From Acanthaster planci (taxonomy: Eukaryota > Echinodermata > Asteroidea > Valvatida > Acanthasteridae): DNA of 64,000 nucleotides. Under the pieces are notes generated by a model. It made no database searches, was not told the origin of the DNA, and saw nothing but the letters and a program-made list of their open reading frames with translations. Positions 49,501 through 62,290 of the stretch are shown here, piece after piece (the stretch's first letter is position 1; each line of letters starts with the position of its first letter). The stretch is taken from contig NW_019091499.1 of NCBI RefSeq assembly GCF_001949145.1, positions 703,976 through 767,975 of the forward strand, read 5' to 3'. The position numbers and the translations under genes are program-made.

Positions 49501-52500
49501 ACAAGTTTCTTGTTTCTTTATAAGCACAAAAGATGGAAATCGTACAAGTCCCGCCGTTATGACGTGCCTGCAGAGGTTTTTTTCTAAACCTAAGATAGAG
49601 ACGCCATAGTATCGCTTGCTGCAAGTTGCCCTGAACTGCAACTGCTACGCTGTTCTCAGTCAAATTACAGCAAGTCCGAAGACCTCATTTCTGTGAGATC
49701 AACGGAGACCCGATCCTACAAGGTAAGTCTTCGGCCTATTAATTTTGGAATTTGTTCTATTTTGCAATAAAAATAGAGCTCTTTGTTTTAGTGCCTCACT
49801 CAGGTCGCCATCCTGACGACAATATACGCAGTGCGCGTGATATTGGTAAGGGTTCATATTGATTTTACACTGTTCAACTCTTGCAGCTTATAGGTTCCGA
49901 CGAAATGTTACGAATAAAAACCATGATGCGAACCTCCTGCATCTTGTAAGTCTCGTATGTAGCCTCTGGCATCAGCGACATTCTCTTGGTTGGCAGGGAC
50001 TAGACTGGGCCTCCAGCTCTGGGTGGAGCTCTCAAATGTGACGATTGCGAAGGCGTCCTTCTCTCGAAGGTCAGACAGAATGGTGTCCATCGCCTCTTTT
50101 GTTTGCTGCATCTTCCTTCCGCCCATCGACCCGCTCCTGTCCAAGACAAATACGACGTTCTTCTGTGTGGGCCGGAAACCAGCCGGCGAAAAGTGGTGCA
50201 CGAAATAGCCGTTGACAATCTAATGCAAACAGAATATCGACAGGGGAAGAGCGTTATCATCAAAATATTTTCATTGTGGTAACTATTTCAAGTTGACAGA
50301 GTAGGCATGGGAACTTTGGGACTTTCCCCTTTTTGTCACATGCGCTCTTATTTTGACATTGTCACAACAAATTTTTGTTATAATTGGGTGTGGCTATACC
50401 GAGCAGGAAACAATTCAAATTATTTCACCTTTAGTCTGGATTTTAGATTTTTTCAGCCCAAATAATCCCTGATACAAAACTGAAGCACATAATACTTCGC
50501 TCACCTAAACAGCCAAGGTTCTTTTATGAAAGATGTTAAGTCTTACTTATGTCCCCGGCCTATTACATGTACATCCAAAAATCTGAATCCAGTATTATGG
50601 ACAATAATACATTATAAATCTGATTTCGTCTCTAAAATGCAGCCCGTTATCGTTGGTGTAATCCTTGCACGCACCTGAATATCCCCGGCATTTTGCCCAT
50701 GAATGACGTCATACTGTGCAACAAACTTCCCCAGGTTCCCAGCCTCAGACAATGCCTCTTGTTCTTCCTTTTTCGGGTGGAACTGTACTGTGGCTTTCGA
50801 GCGAGTCAGGTGCTTGACCTCCGCCCACGAAGGGCGCAAGACATCTACTTCCCTCCTGATGCTGGACGAGAGTTGAGGGCGCTCCACAAACTGGTCCAGT
50901 TTGTTTTCGTCGAGGCCTTGGGGTTCGTTGATGTGCATAACCACCATAAGGTGATCCACGGCCTGCAATGCATACATAGTTGTCATTATTTCAAGCAGTA
51001 AGTCCCGAGTGCTGTTCCGCTCAGTACAGGTTTTCATTTAACTTTTTTGTTTTGATGGAAAAATGACTATCGCAGTAATGGTTCTTGTACAGGTAATAGA
51101 GTTTAAACCACGCTCGCAAAATGCTGCTACTACACTGTGTATATGATCCAAAAGAACTGTAGAACGTTCTCATTATTTCCAAATTTCTCAGGTTTCTTTC
51201 AACTTTAATTTAAAAAAGATTAAAAAAAAACAAATATATCGAAATAATTACAACACTTAAGGCTTTCACGTTTGGATTACACTCCGTTACATCAAAGGTT
51301 TATCTTTTTTTCTTTGTTGTTTGTTTGTTTGTTTGTTTGTTTGTTTGTTGGGGGTGTTTGTTTGTTTGAATTTTTTTGTCCCCTCAATGCTACAAAAGCT
51401 AGGAATTGTTCCGGATAGAAAAAGTACTGAACTCATATTAATGGTGATGATGATTGATCTTTTCTTTGGGGTACCTATGTTATGATGAGGGACAGACAGG
51501 GATAAAATGATGCCCGCCCTGCGAAACTAGGGAAGAGGTACCATTGTTAGTTGGGGAAATAACACAGCGTGAGGTACTGAAAAAGTTTACAATTAAGGAG
51601 TGTCGTTTAGTTTATACCAACTTGTCTGGGAGATATGGCAACTGCGTTCTCAAAGACACCGTCCTTTCGCTTCAGGAGCTCTTCGTACGTCATATTAAAA
51701 GACAGCTCGCTCTCTGCGGCTACATTGATGGATATCGTGAAGAAATTCTTCTTCTCTGACCTTAGGAGAAGATTAAACTTTTGAGACTTAGGACTGTCAT
51801 CCCCTCGAATAAGAACACAGTTTTGAATTAAACGAGTGGTAATTTTTATTCCACTAAGATCCTCAGCATAGGCTAGTCTCTCTGGCTATATGGTACATGT
51901 ACATCTTTTCAAAACATCAAAGCGAAGAACCAAACATGCATCATCCTGAGATTTTCTTATAACTTCAACAAATATATATCGTCAATGATCTCCACACTAG
52001 TCGTCACTGTAGCTTATAGTAAAATGACCTTGGGAGACAAAAATCTGTGACTGTCTTTCAACAATAAGCCCATTAGAAGCATAGCGGACACAATCGGAGG
52101 GCACAATGTGGTTTGGGGAAAAACTTTTGTGTTTACTCCAAATTTACTCACTTCAAAAGCGCCCTCCTATTATGTCTGCCATGCTTCTAAAAGGCTGATG
52201 TTTTTTCTTTCGGACAACAAAAGCGTCTGATATAAGCAGCAGGGATTTCTTGGACTGGGTAATCGATACTCCTCCCGTTTAACAAATACTCACGTTTGCT
52301 TGACTTGGCCAGCAGTTTGTCCCTGCTGTTTGGCGTGTTCGTAAGTCCTCTGGGCTTTCTGTTTCTCGTCAACTATAGAGTAGTAAATTTGGCCCTCAGT
52401 TTCGCTGTGGAATTAAACCCATCAGAACTGTATCACTTATCATGCTATGTATACCAATTAATTAGTTCCAAAGTAATGTTAGAAATCAGCATTGATCACT

Positions 52501-55500
52501 CCTATAACTACTTCCTAGGAATTCCTCCTTTATTCTAAGTTGCCCCTAATATTTGTAAACAAAAAAAATACAACTTAAAATTCTTTACAATTTAGTTGAC
52601 TGGCTAAGGGTGTCACTATGAATATACTCATGCCGTTTCCTCATTATGTCTCGTTCTTGAAGCAGAATTTTAATATTCTCGGCATCGTCTCTGCAACCAT
52701 CTATCACATAGAATGTGTTCTGCGCAAAAAAAGCCTCCTCCAGTTGACTTCAAATCATGAAAATCGATGTCGCTATAATAGAGCTGATATACTGAGCCGA
52801 ACTTTCTTTAGCCAGGAGCCAAGTTGAAGTCTAAAGCCCCATACGGAACGAAGCCGAGGTTTGGAAAATGTGGTGAGTACAAAGTAACAATACCGTTTTT
52901 GAGCCGTGAACTCCAGCAAAAGACGTTCACCCCAACTTTCACCTCCACGAAACCCAACATAAGTGTTAACGGCATGCAGGACAAGTTGGCCCGACACCAG
53001 TGGTTACAGCCCGTACTCGTGTATCGCTCACTGGCAAGACTGCTTTGAAAGCTGAGTAAGAGAGTGAACTTACATCAGAAAGCCCGAGATAAACGCTTCC
53101 TTAGGCAGCTCCATTTTGAAATTAGCTTCCAGGCTCTGATTGGTTGGGTTGACCAGGTGACTCGTGACCACGGTCTTGGCGTAGCGGGCCGTCACGAGTG
53201 ACGTCACACGGAGACTGCGTATTCGTACAGGGTCGGGAGTTTCAACCACCTATGTGTGTGTATATACGTGTTCAGAAATATTTTGGTTTGGAATGACAGG
53301 GCAAAGTGCAAAACAGTTATAAGGACTATAGGCCACTCAACAACGTGCTGCTGCCAAATGGGGGTTTAATGAGTCCACAGTATCAGATCATTTCAACTTA
53401 ATTGTATTCAAAATTTCAAATTTTACAATAACAAGAAAGGGCAAGCGGGAAAAAATTGCGCTACTGTCTAATTTGACATACACTTTGTCAACTGAACGTT
53501 GCATTTCGGATCGTGACTTGGACGTGGCAGCGAGGCAAGGGGTGTCAGCACCGTGACGCTTTGCTGTGTATGGTCACCAGTTGGCGTACCGCCGTCTGGT
53601 TCTACACAGATGAGCTTTTCCTCCTTAAATGAACGCGAAAGCTGTAATACAGATTACAAACCGTTCACCTTCAAACTGACACGCATCTTTGTGTACATTT
53701 TACCTTCACATTCATGGCAACAGCGCACTTTATTCCAAGTCCAAGATAACACTATACATAGTGAAAACTGAACTCCAAACATTTAGATAAGCTGTCTTTC
53801 AACTCATTAAAGAGCCAATCACTTACGGTATCTTGTCTGTCCCAAGGAAAACCATCACCAGACCCGGCCATACCGCTCCCGCTGAAAGCGGCCCTCTCTT
53901 CCCGCTATTAAACATGATCAGAGAAAAGTGGAAATCGTTATGTGTTTATCAACCTGGATAATTTGTCATTTCGACTGTGACGAGTTGCAAAGAACCACAA
54001 GATATCTTTGGCAAACCAGCTTGCAAATAGATGAAGAGAGAGGTCTATAGGCATACCTTTGTGTACGTGTCTGTATATTTTGAGGGAAGAAGCATGACCT
54101 TTCCCTGTATTCGTCAAATGCAGAGCCTAACAAGCCTGTACCGTCAGACACAGAGTTTGACTCATTGCACTGATTTACATACCCATCTAGCATGCTCTAA
54201 GTCTCTGAGCAATTGCACAGGCAGTTCCAGGAGATATAATGGGCCATATCTCCTTCCCTGCATTTTGGTTTTTTTTTTTTGAACGATTTTATCCTCAGCA
54301 CCCCCAATGAAGGTCCCTTCAAAACTCTATGATTCTGCATCCTCTCATGTGTATTCCTGAAGAAAACCAAATCCGCAATGGTTAAGAAAAAACGGTGGCA
54401 TCTACCGTGAGTGTTACACTTTTTCTGCGAAAAAAATGTAGTGAGAACGAGACATCCGTGTCACATCACATGAAAAAAAGTGACTTGTTTCCGAGCTTGG
54501 CCGAGATAGCCGGCCTCATGTTACATGTCGTTATTGCTCAATGCAGTGTGCAGTTCAAGGTCAGTGCGCATGCGTGACACTTCATAGGCCCGAGGTTGTA
54601 ACTGCCAATGTTCATTTTGTAAGACTATGAGACCTGCAGCAGCACGTACCCATGTCAGCAGTGTTTATTTGTCCTTGAAATGCACCCTGTTTCCCGTTCA
54701 CCTTGTTTGTTTTGGTTTTGAGTGCCGGTTTTCTAGGATTTTTGCGACTTTTGTGAGTGAACTATAGGCAGATGACAGTAAAGATTTATTACTTTCAACT
54801 TTCCAACATAACGAAGCCAACCGTTGTCACATACCATTGGTAGTCCCCGAGAACGTTGCCTTTAACTGTGGATGCACGATGACCCACAAAATTTTAATAA
54901 CAAACGATGACCCAAGAACAAGATATTGAAAAAAAAAATTGAAAGTAAAATGTGTGAGAACGGTATTAGAAGAGTGCGCCTGCACCGGTATGGTTTTCAC
55001 CAACTAAAACTTTAATGGCAACATTTTCCGAGGGAGTTTTCCCGAGAACAGTGTCTCAATTGAGTTACATCACGGCAACGACGCCATCACTTGTCCGGAA
55101 AAATCTTGGTTAATTTTCAAAGTTTCAAAAGTACACTTTTCAACAAATTTAACTCCAAAAGGGATATCGAAACATTTCCAGTATAGAAGAGTATAAAGAC
55201 GCAAAAATGGGCAACAAAGAAAACTTCATTGTACGGATTATTAAAGCTTTCGAATTTGTCGCTCTTAAATTCGAGAGGGTAAAACAGTTACCCAAAAGTT
55301 TTATTTTAACATACCTTCCAAATGCCAAGAAAATGTTTGTCGTCACCTTACACTTACCTCGAAAACCATGAGATCATCCACGATTAGGAATGTTTCAGCT
55401 TGGCTGTCAATATCTGCCTGGCGCCCGGGGGCAGCCTCACCAGAGCCGACGAAGATGCACGCAGTGAAGACACCAAACAGGATTGCCGAGAGAACATCTT

Positions 55501-55555
55501 CAAGGCGATGCATGGTTGCACTTCTAAAGCTGGTTTGTACAATTTTAGGCAGCAA
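43545..55555 (-). CDS. ITIH-like: Inter-alpha-trypsin inhibitor heavy chain-like protein, about 13 exons
   Basis: Exons: 55358-55555 (preferred ATG 55513), 53827-53904, 53074-53249, a small one ending 52943 (start unresolved), 52294-52372, 51622-51760, 50675-50962, 49934-50219, 48482-49034, 47652-47922, 44762-44905, 43880-44260, 43545-43765. Apart from the small exon and exon 48482-49034, phases agree; length is about 930 aa, typical of the family. In order: signal peptide ([18 protein letters not shown]), VIT domain ([42 protein letters not shown]), VWA domain with the metal-site DRSGSM and LTDGMP, then the ITIH C-terminal domain. The DPHF motif, where vertebrate heavy chains are cleaved and esterified to chondroitin sulfate, is kept. 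The family is secreted and can be transferred to hyaluronan in the extracellular matrix. Two frameshifts are noted separately. Confidence 0.9.
45306..46303. other. ITIH intron sequence, nothing recognised
   Basis: Part of the intron between exons 47652-47922 and 44762-44905. Open frames around 45435-45782 on both strands have no family features. Confidence 0.4.
46304..47406 (-). mobile_element. Penelope-like retroelement remnant with GIY-YIG endonuclease
   Basis: In an ITIH intron, same strand. 46650-46952 encodes [20 protein letters not shown] and then [19 protein letters not shown], the GIY-YIG endonuclease that ends Penelope-like polyproteins. Just upstream (about 46955-47110) are pieces such as [13 protein letters not shown] and VYKIPF that normally join reverse transcriptase to the nuclease. 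A stop replaces the expected Cys region between VYKIPF and the nuclease. Reverse transcriptase is absent, so this is a 5'-truncated dead copy. The Pro/Ser/His-rich tail at 46304-46640 is typical of the 3' end. Confidence 0.8.
48664..48772 (-). other. Two apparent +1 frameshifts in the ITIH VWA-proximal exon
   Basis: In exon 48482-49034 the frame reads ...LALQNKGLA, then needs +1 near 48763-48772 to continue [17 protein letters not shown]. It needs +1 again in a run of six G (48664-48669) to continue [14 protein letters not shown]. The exon phases work only if two bases are removed (551 nt after the split codon, 549 needed). Either sequencing or assembly errors or a broken allele. Confidence 0.85.
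49186..49361. mobile_element. TIR element (176 bp) in an ITIH intron
   Basis: Termini TAAAGGCCGGTTCATAC and GTACGAACCGGCCTTTA are inverted with a single mismatch. The interior has AATGCGAAAGCG and CGCTTTCACGCG. Non-coding, so a non-autonomous DNA element. It lies between the exons that encode the two halves of the VWA domain. Confidence 0.8.
51317..51368. repeat. (GTTT)n microsatellite
   Basis: About a dozen TTTG/GTTT units broken once by TTGGGGGTG, in an ITIH intron. Confidence 0.85.
52943..52985 (-). CDS. Small VIT exon of the ITIH gene with unresolved acceptor
   Basis: Encodes [11 protein letters not shown] and ends in a GTGAAAG donor in the phase the next exon (52294-52372) needs. It matches the VIT consensus TYvGxxxEK. 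No AG lies at a usable place upstream in this frame: an in-frame TAA is met first. The exon start is therefore unknown. Confidence 0.55.
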
Positions 55556-57639
55556 ACAGAATCAGACAGATCGCACACTTCAAATCCAATGAATGCTAAT
55601 AATGGCAATTAACCTGTATATTAGTAGACCTATATACGTGGCAACTGCTGCTGTTTGAAAGTCCGAAGTTGAACACCCATCAGGGCTACTAGATTGCTCC
55701 CAATCTTGTTTACGAGAATTAGTTATCTCCCTCCTAATTAGCAACTAGGTCCCTGCAGAAGGATACAATGAACAAACAAACCTACCGAATAGGTGAATAA
55801 ACGGACCTCAGTGATCTTGGTTTTTGGCTTAAGGTCCACTTCCCGCTGAATTTTTGACCAATTTAGCAGGTCGACTGTTTGCACTACCTTTTTTATAGCA
55901 GTTACTCTAAGCTACATTTTCTATGAAGTCTAATGAAATCGGAGGACAGTTACCAAGCAACCTTGATCTACTTCCTTGAAAGCCTCCCGTCGAGTCCAAA
56001 GATATTAGTTGTTTCCGGTTTAGTTTCGGCGAAAATTGGGCCTGGAGTGATGTTCGCACAGACTTTGGTGTAGGTTTGCAAAAAGTTTTTCCCCAACAGC
56101 TGCCCACAAAAAGCGGACACAGAGAGTCGGATGTGGTGCAGCTTGGGGGGTGTTGAATATCTTTCACACGGACAGCAAGTTCAAACCACAATGCAGCTTA
56201 CCATGATTAGTTGCCTTGGCGTTTGTGACTCATAATAGAGAGATCCCATTTCTAGTTTTACTGAGAAAAATTCCGGATGCGAGTGTAGGGGTGGTTGACT
56301 TGCACTGTTGATGGATGAGAACTTTCAAGATGTATTTTGGCGTTTTATTAATGACAGCGCTTAGACAGCCGGTTTGTCGTTTGCTCAGCAGGTAGTAAAA
56401 TCTGCTGGATCGATAGTGAGGGGTCGATCTCTGTTTTGTTTACATTGCTTCCACTGTATTTCCTAATAGCGCCCTCCTTTGACCGGTAATCTGATAATCG
56501 TGCTTTACACTCATCCTTAGACAGTGGATTTCTCACATTAAATTTGTGCATCGTTTTCCCACATTTTCAGGGCACAAATTGTCCTCTCGCTCCTTGCTAA
56601 ATGTATATAGCACCTAGTGAAGCATTGCCTGTAAGTGAAGCATTGCCTGTAATTCCAGTTTTATTCCTTATCAAGAGGTATTTCAAGTAGAGGCCTTTAT
56701 AACATGCGGTTTTAATGTCAAGTTTACCTTGTTTACACATGTATATACCCACATGTTGACATGTTGTATAAGGATGCAACAACATATAACACACCAAGCG
56801 ATCCACGTGTTCATGGGGATGTGTGTGGCTATTTTCTTTACTTATAGTCCTGTTAAATAGACATATTTAGGGATCTGTGAGCTCAGTATTTACATGTACT
56901 CGTTCGACCAGTTATTAGCATGAATCTCAGTGTATTTTGAGACCAGAGACTCATACATGTGTAGTGTTTGTGTAGTAATACTGTAGTACAAGTATTCATA
57001 GCTTGTCTTTTCTCTGTTACTACGCAGTTTTACTCCTGTCAAATCTTGAAAGTATACTCGGGAAGCAGGACGAGGGCTTGATAATTTTTATTAGGCACGG
57101 TTGGGACTGTGCCTAGGGCCTAGACAAATCTTATCTCTGAAACCTTTTCTGAAACTTAATCCGCCAACCCACCCATCTCAGCCAATCCAGATCCAACTTA
57201 TTGGTGGGCCAAATGTTTTTGTTCCTTTCTTTTGTTTTTGAGTGGGATAAACAAGTTGGATTTTTTTATGTAACCTTTTTTTTTGCCTCATTGGGGATTG
57301 AGGTGGTAACAATTTACGTGCTTCTGGAAAGAAGGAAAAGGCAGTAGATTTTTATAAATTCTTGTTTCAATCATTATTTATCCATGTTTACTTCCTGCAA
57401 TTATGCCGGGGATCCTAACTGTTGCCACCCTGATCCACCTTTGCCCGACTACATTACCACTGTAGATCAATATGTTTCAATTCAGAAGCTATCAAAACTC
57501 GACACTCCATGTTTTGCGTTTAAATGTGATCCGTTTAATATGTATTGCAAAACTCTTCTGATTGCCTAGAAAATATTACAGTAGTTTTCACACTCCGTAT
57601 TCCGTGCCTCATAACCATTGTTGAACCCTGTGTTCCCTG
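55556..57639. other. Upstream of the ITIH gene, nothing recognised
   Basis: Presumed promoter and 5' UTR of the ITIH gene near 55560-56200, then AT-rich DNA. No exon is seen. Confidence 0.4.
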
Positions 57640-60600
57640 TTGACTCCTCTTCGGATGTCACCGTTACTCCTATCTCAGTTGACACAGGAGAGACTTCTTT
57701 ATCTTGCTCCTCAGCCAAACTTTCCAGCCGCGCCTATAACTCGGGCCCAACGGGAATAGATTCTTCCCCATTTGATGTTTGTTTTGAGATTTGTGCTACG
57801 GGTGTTTCCTTCGCTCGCCGTACCTCAGGTGTATCACCCTCGTAAGGTTTGAGCCGATCGAAATGAATGACTTTCATCTTTCCCCTTGGCTGGCGTTGTG
57901 TCCGTTAGCTGACGTCGGACAACTTGCCGACAATTATCTATGGCCCTCCTAGCGCCTCTGAAGTTTCGGAGACAAGCCTTTCGTCTTTTAATACTTGGAT
58001 TGTGGAGCCATACTGATTGTCCTGCCTCCAGCATCATTGTCATCGCCGTCCTATCATGGCACCTCTTCTGCTTTCTGGCACTTGATTTCAAGTGCTCTTG
58101 GGCCGGCTGACTGCATTGTTTCCCTCAGGTGGAGAGCGTAGTCTTCAGTCGTCTCTACTTCATTGCCATCATAGCCCATTCCAGTCGCCAGGTCTAGTGG
58201 TAGACAAGCATCTCTACCAAACATTAGCATATTAGGTGATTTTCCTGTCTACTCATTTTGCTGGATCTGTAGGCGAACGTTGTGAATGCTAAGGGAGCGA
58301 ACCAGAAGGGGCACCGACGGTTTTGCGCGGTGAAGCTCGCGGTTTCTTGAGGTTGGGCTGTATGAATGGGCCTTGATACATGTGCATAATCCCTGAGTTG
58401 TAGGTCACACGCTTGAATGGTTGCAGAATGCAGAAACCAGCACGAGGAACCATCGGGCTACAGCGGACAATAACATATATGTGGCTGCCATTACGGATGA
58501 AAGGAATTAGCTTGTCTTGGGAAGGCAGGTACCCTAAATACAAGTAGACTTTTGTGTTTCGTTTTTATTTGTACATGTACTTTTATCATTGTGGGAGTTC
58601 GTAAATACATGAAATCCGTTTGATAATACCCTAAAAGCATTCTCTGACGGATGCTGGCCTATGTGCACTGGCCTGTAGATAATGAGCTCAATATAGCATG
58701 ATAAGAAAAACCTAAAAAAAAAAAAAGAAAACCGGCCCCGCGAGTTTTACCTCGCAAAACTGCCAGGGCTCCTACCGGATCGCTCCTAACTTTTCGTCCC
58801 AGTCTATCTGACACTCGTGTGGGTCAATCATCACGGAAACCATTCTCAATAAGGTCCTGTTAAATCTTTCTATCTTCCCGTCTGATCTCGGATTGCGAGG
58901 AGTCGTACGGATCTTCCTGATTCAAAAGATCTGGCAGACTTCCGCAGAGACTCGGGACTCGAAATGTTGTCCTTGATTGAAATGCAACTTGGTGAGGACA
59001 CCAAACCTGCAGACGATTTCCGACACAAACTTCTGGGCCACAGTCTCCGCATTCTCGTTGGAGATCGGGTAGTCTTCAACCCCTTTAGTAAAGTAGTCCC
59101 CGACCACTAGGACGTATTTGTTTCCGCGTTCAGTTTCTCGGAGAGGGCCTAGTTTATCCAAAGCTACCCGCTACGTAGGCGCACCAATAACATATTGCTG
59201 AAGTGCATGGAGCCTTCCGCGCCTTGGCAGGTGAGTTCTTCGAGGCACACACACTGCATCGCCTGACGTGCGACCTGACGTCTGCACTTATTCCATGGCA
59301 GTAGAACCTCTGGTGCACTTTCGCTAAAGTTTTCGTCAGACCTAAAATGTCATCCAGTAGCCTTTCCATGTAGTTCTTCCACTACATCTTCCGACAGAAT
59401 TGAGGAACGACAACTAGGTGTCTTACCAAGTTGCCGTCATCAGACTTCCATCGTTTGCAAAGGAGATCATTCTTCATCTCCAACTCACCCCACATCATCC
59501 GGTACTTCCTCACTGCAGGTGACGCTGCTTGAACGACTGTCCGCTCTGACGTTCTCATCTGTCTTTGCTCTGACGCCCCAGCTCATCGTTGCAACGACCT
59601 CTTGCTCCTTCCTCCAGGAGTTGCGTTTATTCATCGTGTCGAGTGCAACATTTCTCACAGTAGTCAGTTCGGTTTTCACATCGCTGTAATCGCTCAGCAG
59701 TTTTGCGATCCTGTCATGATGCTCAGAAGGAACCTCTTCAGTGTACAGGTCAACCAGGTGTTTAAGGACCTCCACTCGCTGCTCTGTCGACCGTAACAAC
59801 GGTATGGGCCACCACACCACCTTTACTGGCAACCTCTTTCCTGTCGATTGGCTCCAGAATAGGTGTATCAGTACCTTGCAGCCATATGCCCAGGCACGAG
59901 CGCCTCATGACCTGCCGGTATTCTGATTGTGCAGTCCACCACTACCCTAGCACAAAATACTTCGTCTTGATTGTCGGTACAACACACTCTCTCGCTGTTA
60001 ATCACTAGCCCCAACGCCTGGAAGTCCAAGGTTTCGCACGTCGGAAATAGGCAAATCCATTCCCAAGATTCTTTCCAAGGTGTCAAGCCTTCCAAATGTG
60101 GCCAATACTGGAAAGGTAGTCTTGCCCACACACATTTCCACCCAAGCTCTACTAATACTCTTCAACTGAGTCCCATCTGCACTCTTCACCTTCGGCCCTG
60201 CATTACTCAACGCTGTCCTATCCTCAGGTGCCATCTGGTAGAACAGAGTAGAAGACGAAAACGTATTAGTTGCCCCTGTGTCCACTGACTCCACCTACAA
60301 ACCTGCAGTGGCCCCTGGCGGTCATTGGCACAAACAATCCACTCTGGGTGTGGAGTGTCCCACCTGACTGAAAATTCGTCTCACCCAGTCTAGTACGTGC
60401 CTGGGTTTCTCCGCCATCTTTTCCTCTCGGCTCTAATGGTGACTGTGCCCCAGCTTGCCCCGGCCGCTGGGTAAGCTGCAGTTCGTTTTCCAAATTCTCA
60501 GTCTCGTCTGGTCGGCGCTTACAGTTTCTAGCAAAGTGGCCTGGTTCCTTGCACCTGAAACAAAGATCACATGGTGCAGGTAACCATCTTCCTCTTCTTG
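57640..60600 (-). mobile_element. Degraded Ty3/gypsy retrotransposon lacking reverse transcriptase
   Basis: Read on the minus strand. A zinc knuckle CFRCKEPGHFARNC is near 60500-60560. A retropepsin runs at about 59998-60294 with VDTGA and ILGMD. The spacer LVDLYTEEVPSEHHDRIAKL is at about 59690-59760. An integrase zinc-binding region (HQRFYCHGI, CSVCASK) is at 59154-59369 and a catalytic core (LVVGDYFTKG, HFNQGQHFES) at 58922-59161. C-terminal integrase parts are LEAGQSVWLHNP near 58030 and HFDRLKPYEGDTPEVRRAKE near 57850. After LLSDYSDV the text jumps to integrase-side sequence, so reverse transcriptase and RNase H are deleted. Several frameshifts and stops. LTRs were not found by eye. Confidence 0.88.
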
Positions 60601-60639
60601 GTACATCGCGTCCATATCAACAACTGTGGACAAAGGGAG

Positions 60640-62290
60640 AATTGCCCAGAAATAGCAGTTGGGCAACAACTCTCAACTACTTCCTCCATTATTCCCCTAC
60701 CTTCAACAAATATTGATATGAAACTTCCATCAATGGATAGAGGAACATGTGCCCTTTCCGATGCCACCACGATTACCAGATTTGGACAATTTTCAGACTT
60801 TTTATGCTCAGATATAGCAAACCATCGTTCCGCGGGAAGAGGCCGTGTCTGCTGTGGACGAAATGAGAATTGCATAAAAATAGGAAGCAGTTTGGCAACA
60901 TGTTCTAAGCTTCTTCTGCGTATCCCTCACTACATCAAATATGGAGATGAAACGTACATCAGTGGATAGACGAATTTGTACCCTTTTAGATGCCACCATA
61001 ATTACAAGACTTATGGCAGACTAATATCCTCGTATATAGGAGAGCCATCTTTGCGCCGGAAGATGCCCAGTGACTTGTAGAGAAAGGCAGCTGGCATGGA
61101 AATATGAAGCAGTGGGACAACTCTTTTGCGGATATAACTGCAGAAAATATTGGGATGAAAATTACATGTACATCAGTGGATAGAGAAACTTATATCCTTG
61201 GCAATGCCACAACGATTGCCAGATTTAGACACATTTCAGACTCTTTATGCTCCAATATAGAAGGCAATCTTGGCGCAGGCAGACGCCAAGTATTAAAGAT
61301 GAAAATAAAGGCACAATTCCCTGACAAAAATAACGCAGCACTAAGTGTCACAACAACTCTTCTCCTTCTTCGTGTATAGGCCTTATTTCCGTAACTACAC
61401 GTACGGTAACTATACAGAAAATATGGAGATCACGCGTACGCAAATCAACGGATATAGGAACTTGCGCCCTCCCAGATGCCACCGGGAATGCCAGATTTAG
61501 ACTTTTTCAGACTTCATATATTCGAAAATAGAGAGCGGTCTTTGCTGAGGAAGACGTCCTGTAAGGTGTAAACAAAGGCACAATTACATAAAAATACGAG
61601 GCACTGGGACAACCCCTGCCATCTTTTGCAAATATTTCCCGAAATACAGCAAATATGGATGTTTAACTTGTCGGACAAAATCACGAGTGCCAGATGTGGA
61701 CAATTTTGGAGCATAAAATCTGACTTTATGCTCCAATATAGAGAGCCATCTTTGCGCAACAAGACGCGGTATGTAGGATTTAAAGAAAGGCAGAATTACT
61801 TCTACGAACTAGGACAACAACTCTCGTTTTCTTTCGCCGATATTTTCCTAACTACAGCGAATATGGATATGAATCTGACATCATTTTATAGACTGACGAC
61901 AGCGTACCCCTTCCGATGCCACCACGATTGTCAGATTTTCAGACTTTTTATGCTCGGATATACGAAGCCATCTTTCCGCCGGAAGAGACCACGTAAGTGT
62001 GGACAAATGGAGAATTGCCCAGAAATAGCTGGCAGTTGGACATCTCTCGAATACTTCCTCGATTATTTCCCTAACTACAGCAAATGTTGGTATGAAACTA
62101 AAATCAATGGAAAGAAGAATTTCTGCCCTTTCGGATGCCTCCAACATTGCCAGATTTGAACGTTTTCCCGACTTTTCATGCTGGGACATAGGGAGCCATT
62201 GTAGCGCAGGAACAAATCATTTCATATGTTAGCAAAGGGAGAATTGTACAAAAATAGGACACTTCTCAAATTTTTCACTGATTTGTGTAA
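60640..62290. repeat. Diverged tandem array, about 220-bp units, about 7 copies
   Basis: The word GATGCCACCACGATTACCAG and diverged forms recur at about 60760, 60988, 61204, 61475, (61690), 61915 and 62134. It is followed by TTTCAGACTTTTTATGCTC and a GCCATCTTTGCGC-like word. Units are also led by ATCAATGGATAGAG. Spacing is 215-272 bp. It starts where the Ty3/gypsy element ends. Open frames across it are by-products. Confidence 0.75.

Noticed and set aside
60571-60969. 132-codon open frame on the plus strand
   Set aside because: It overlaps the zinc-knuckle end of the minus-strand Ty3/gypsy element and the first array units.
61626-62159. 177-codon open frame on the plus strand
   Set aside because: It lies inside the 220-bp tandem array, its protein repeats the array words, and the opposite strand is equally open.
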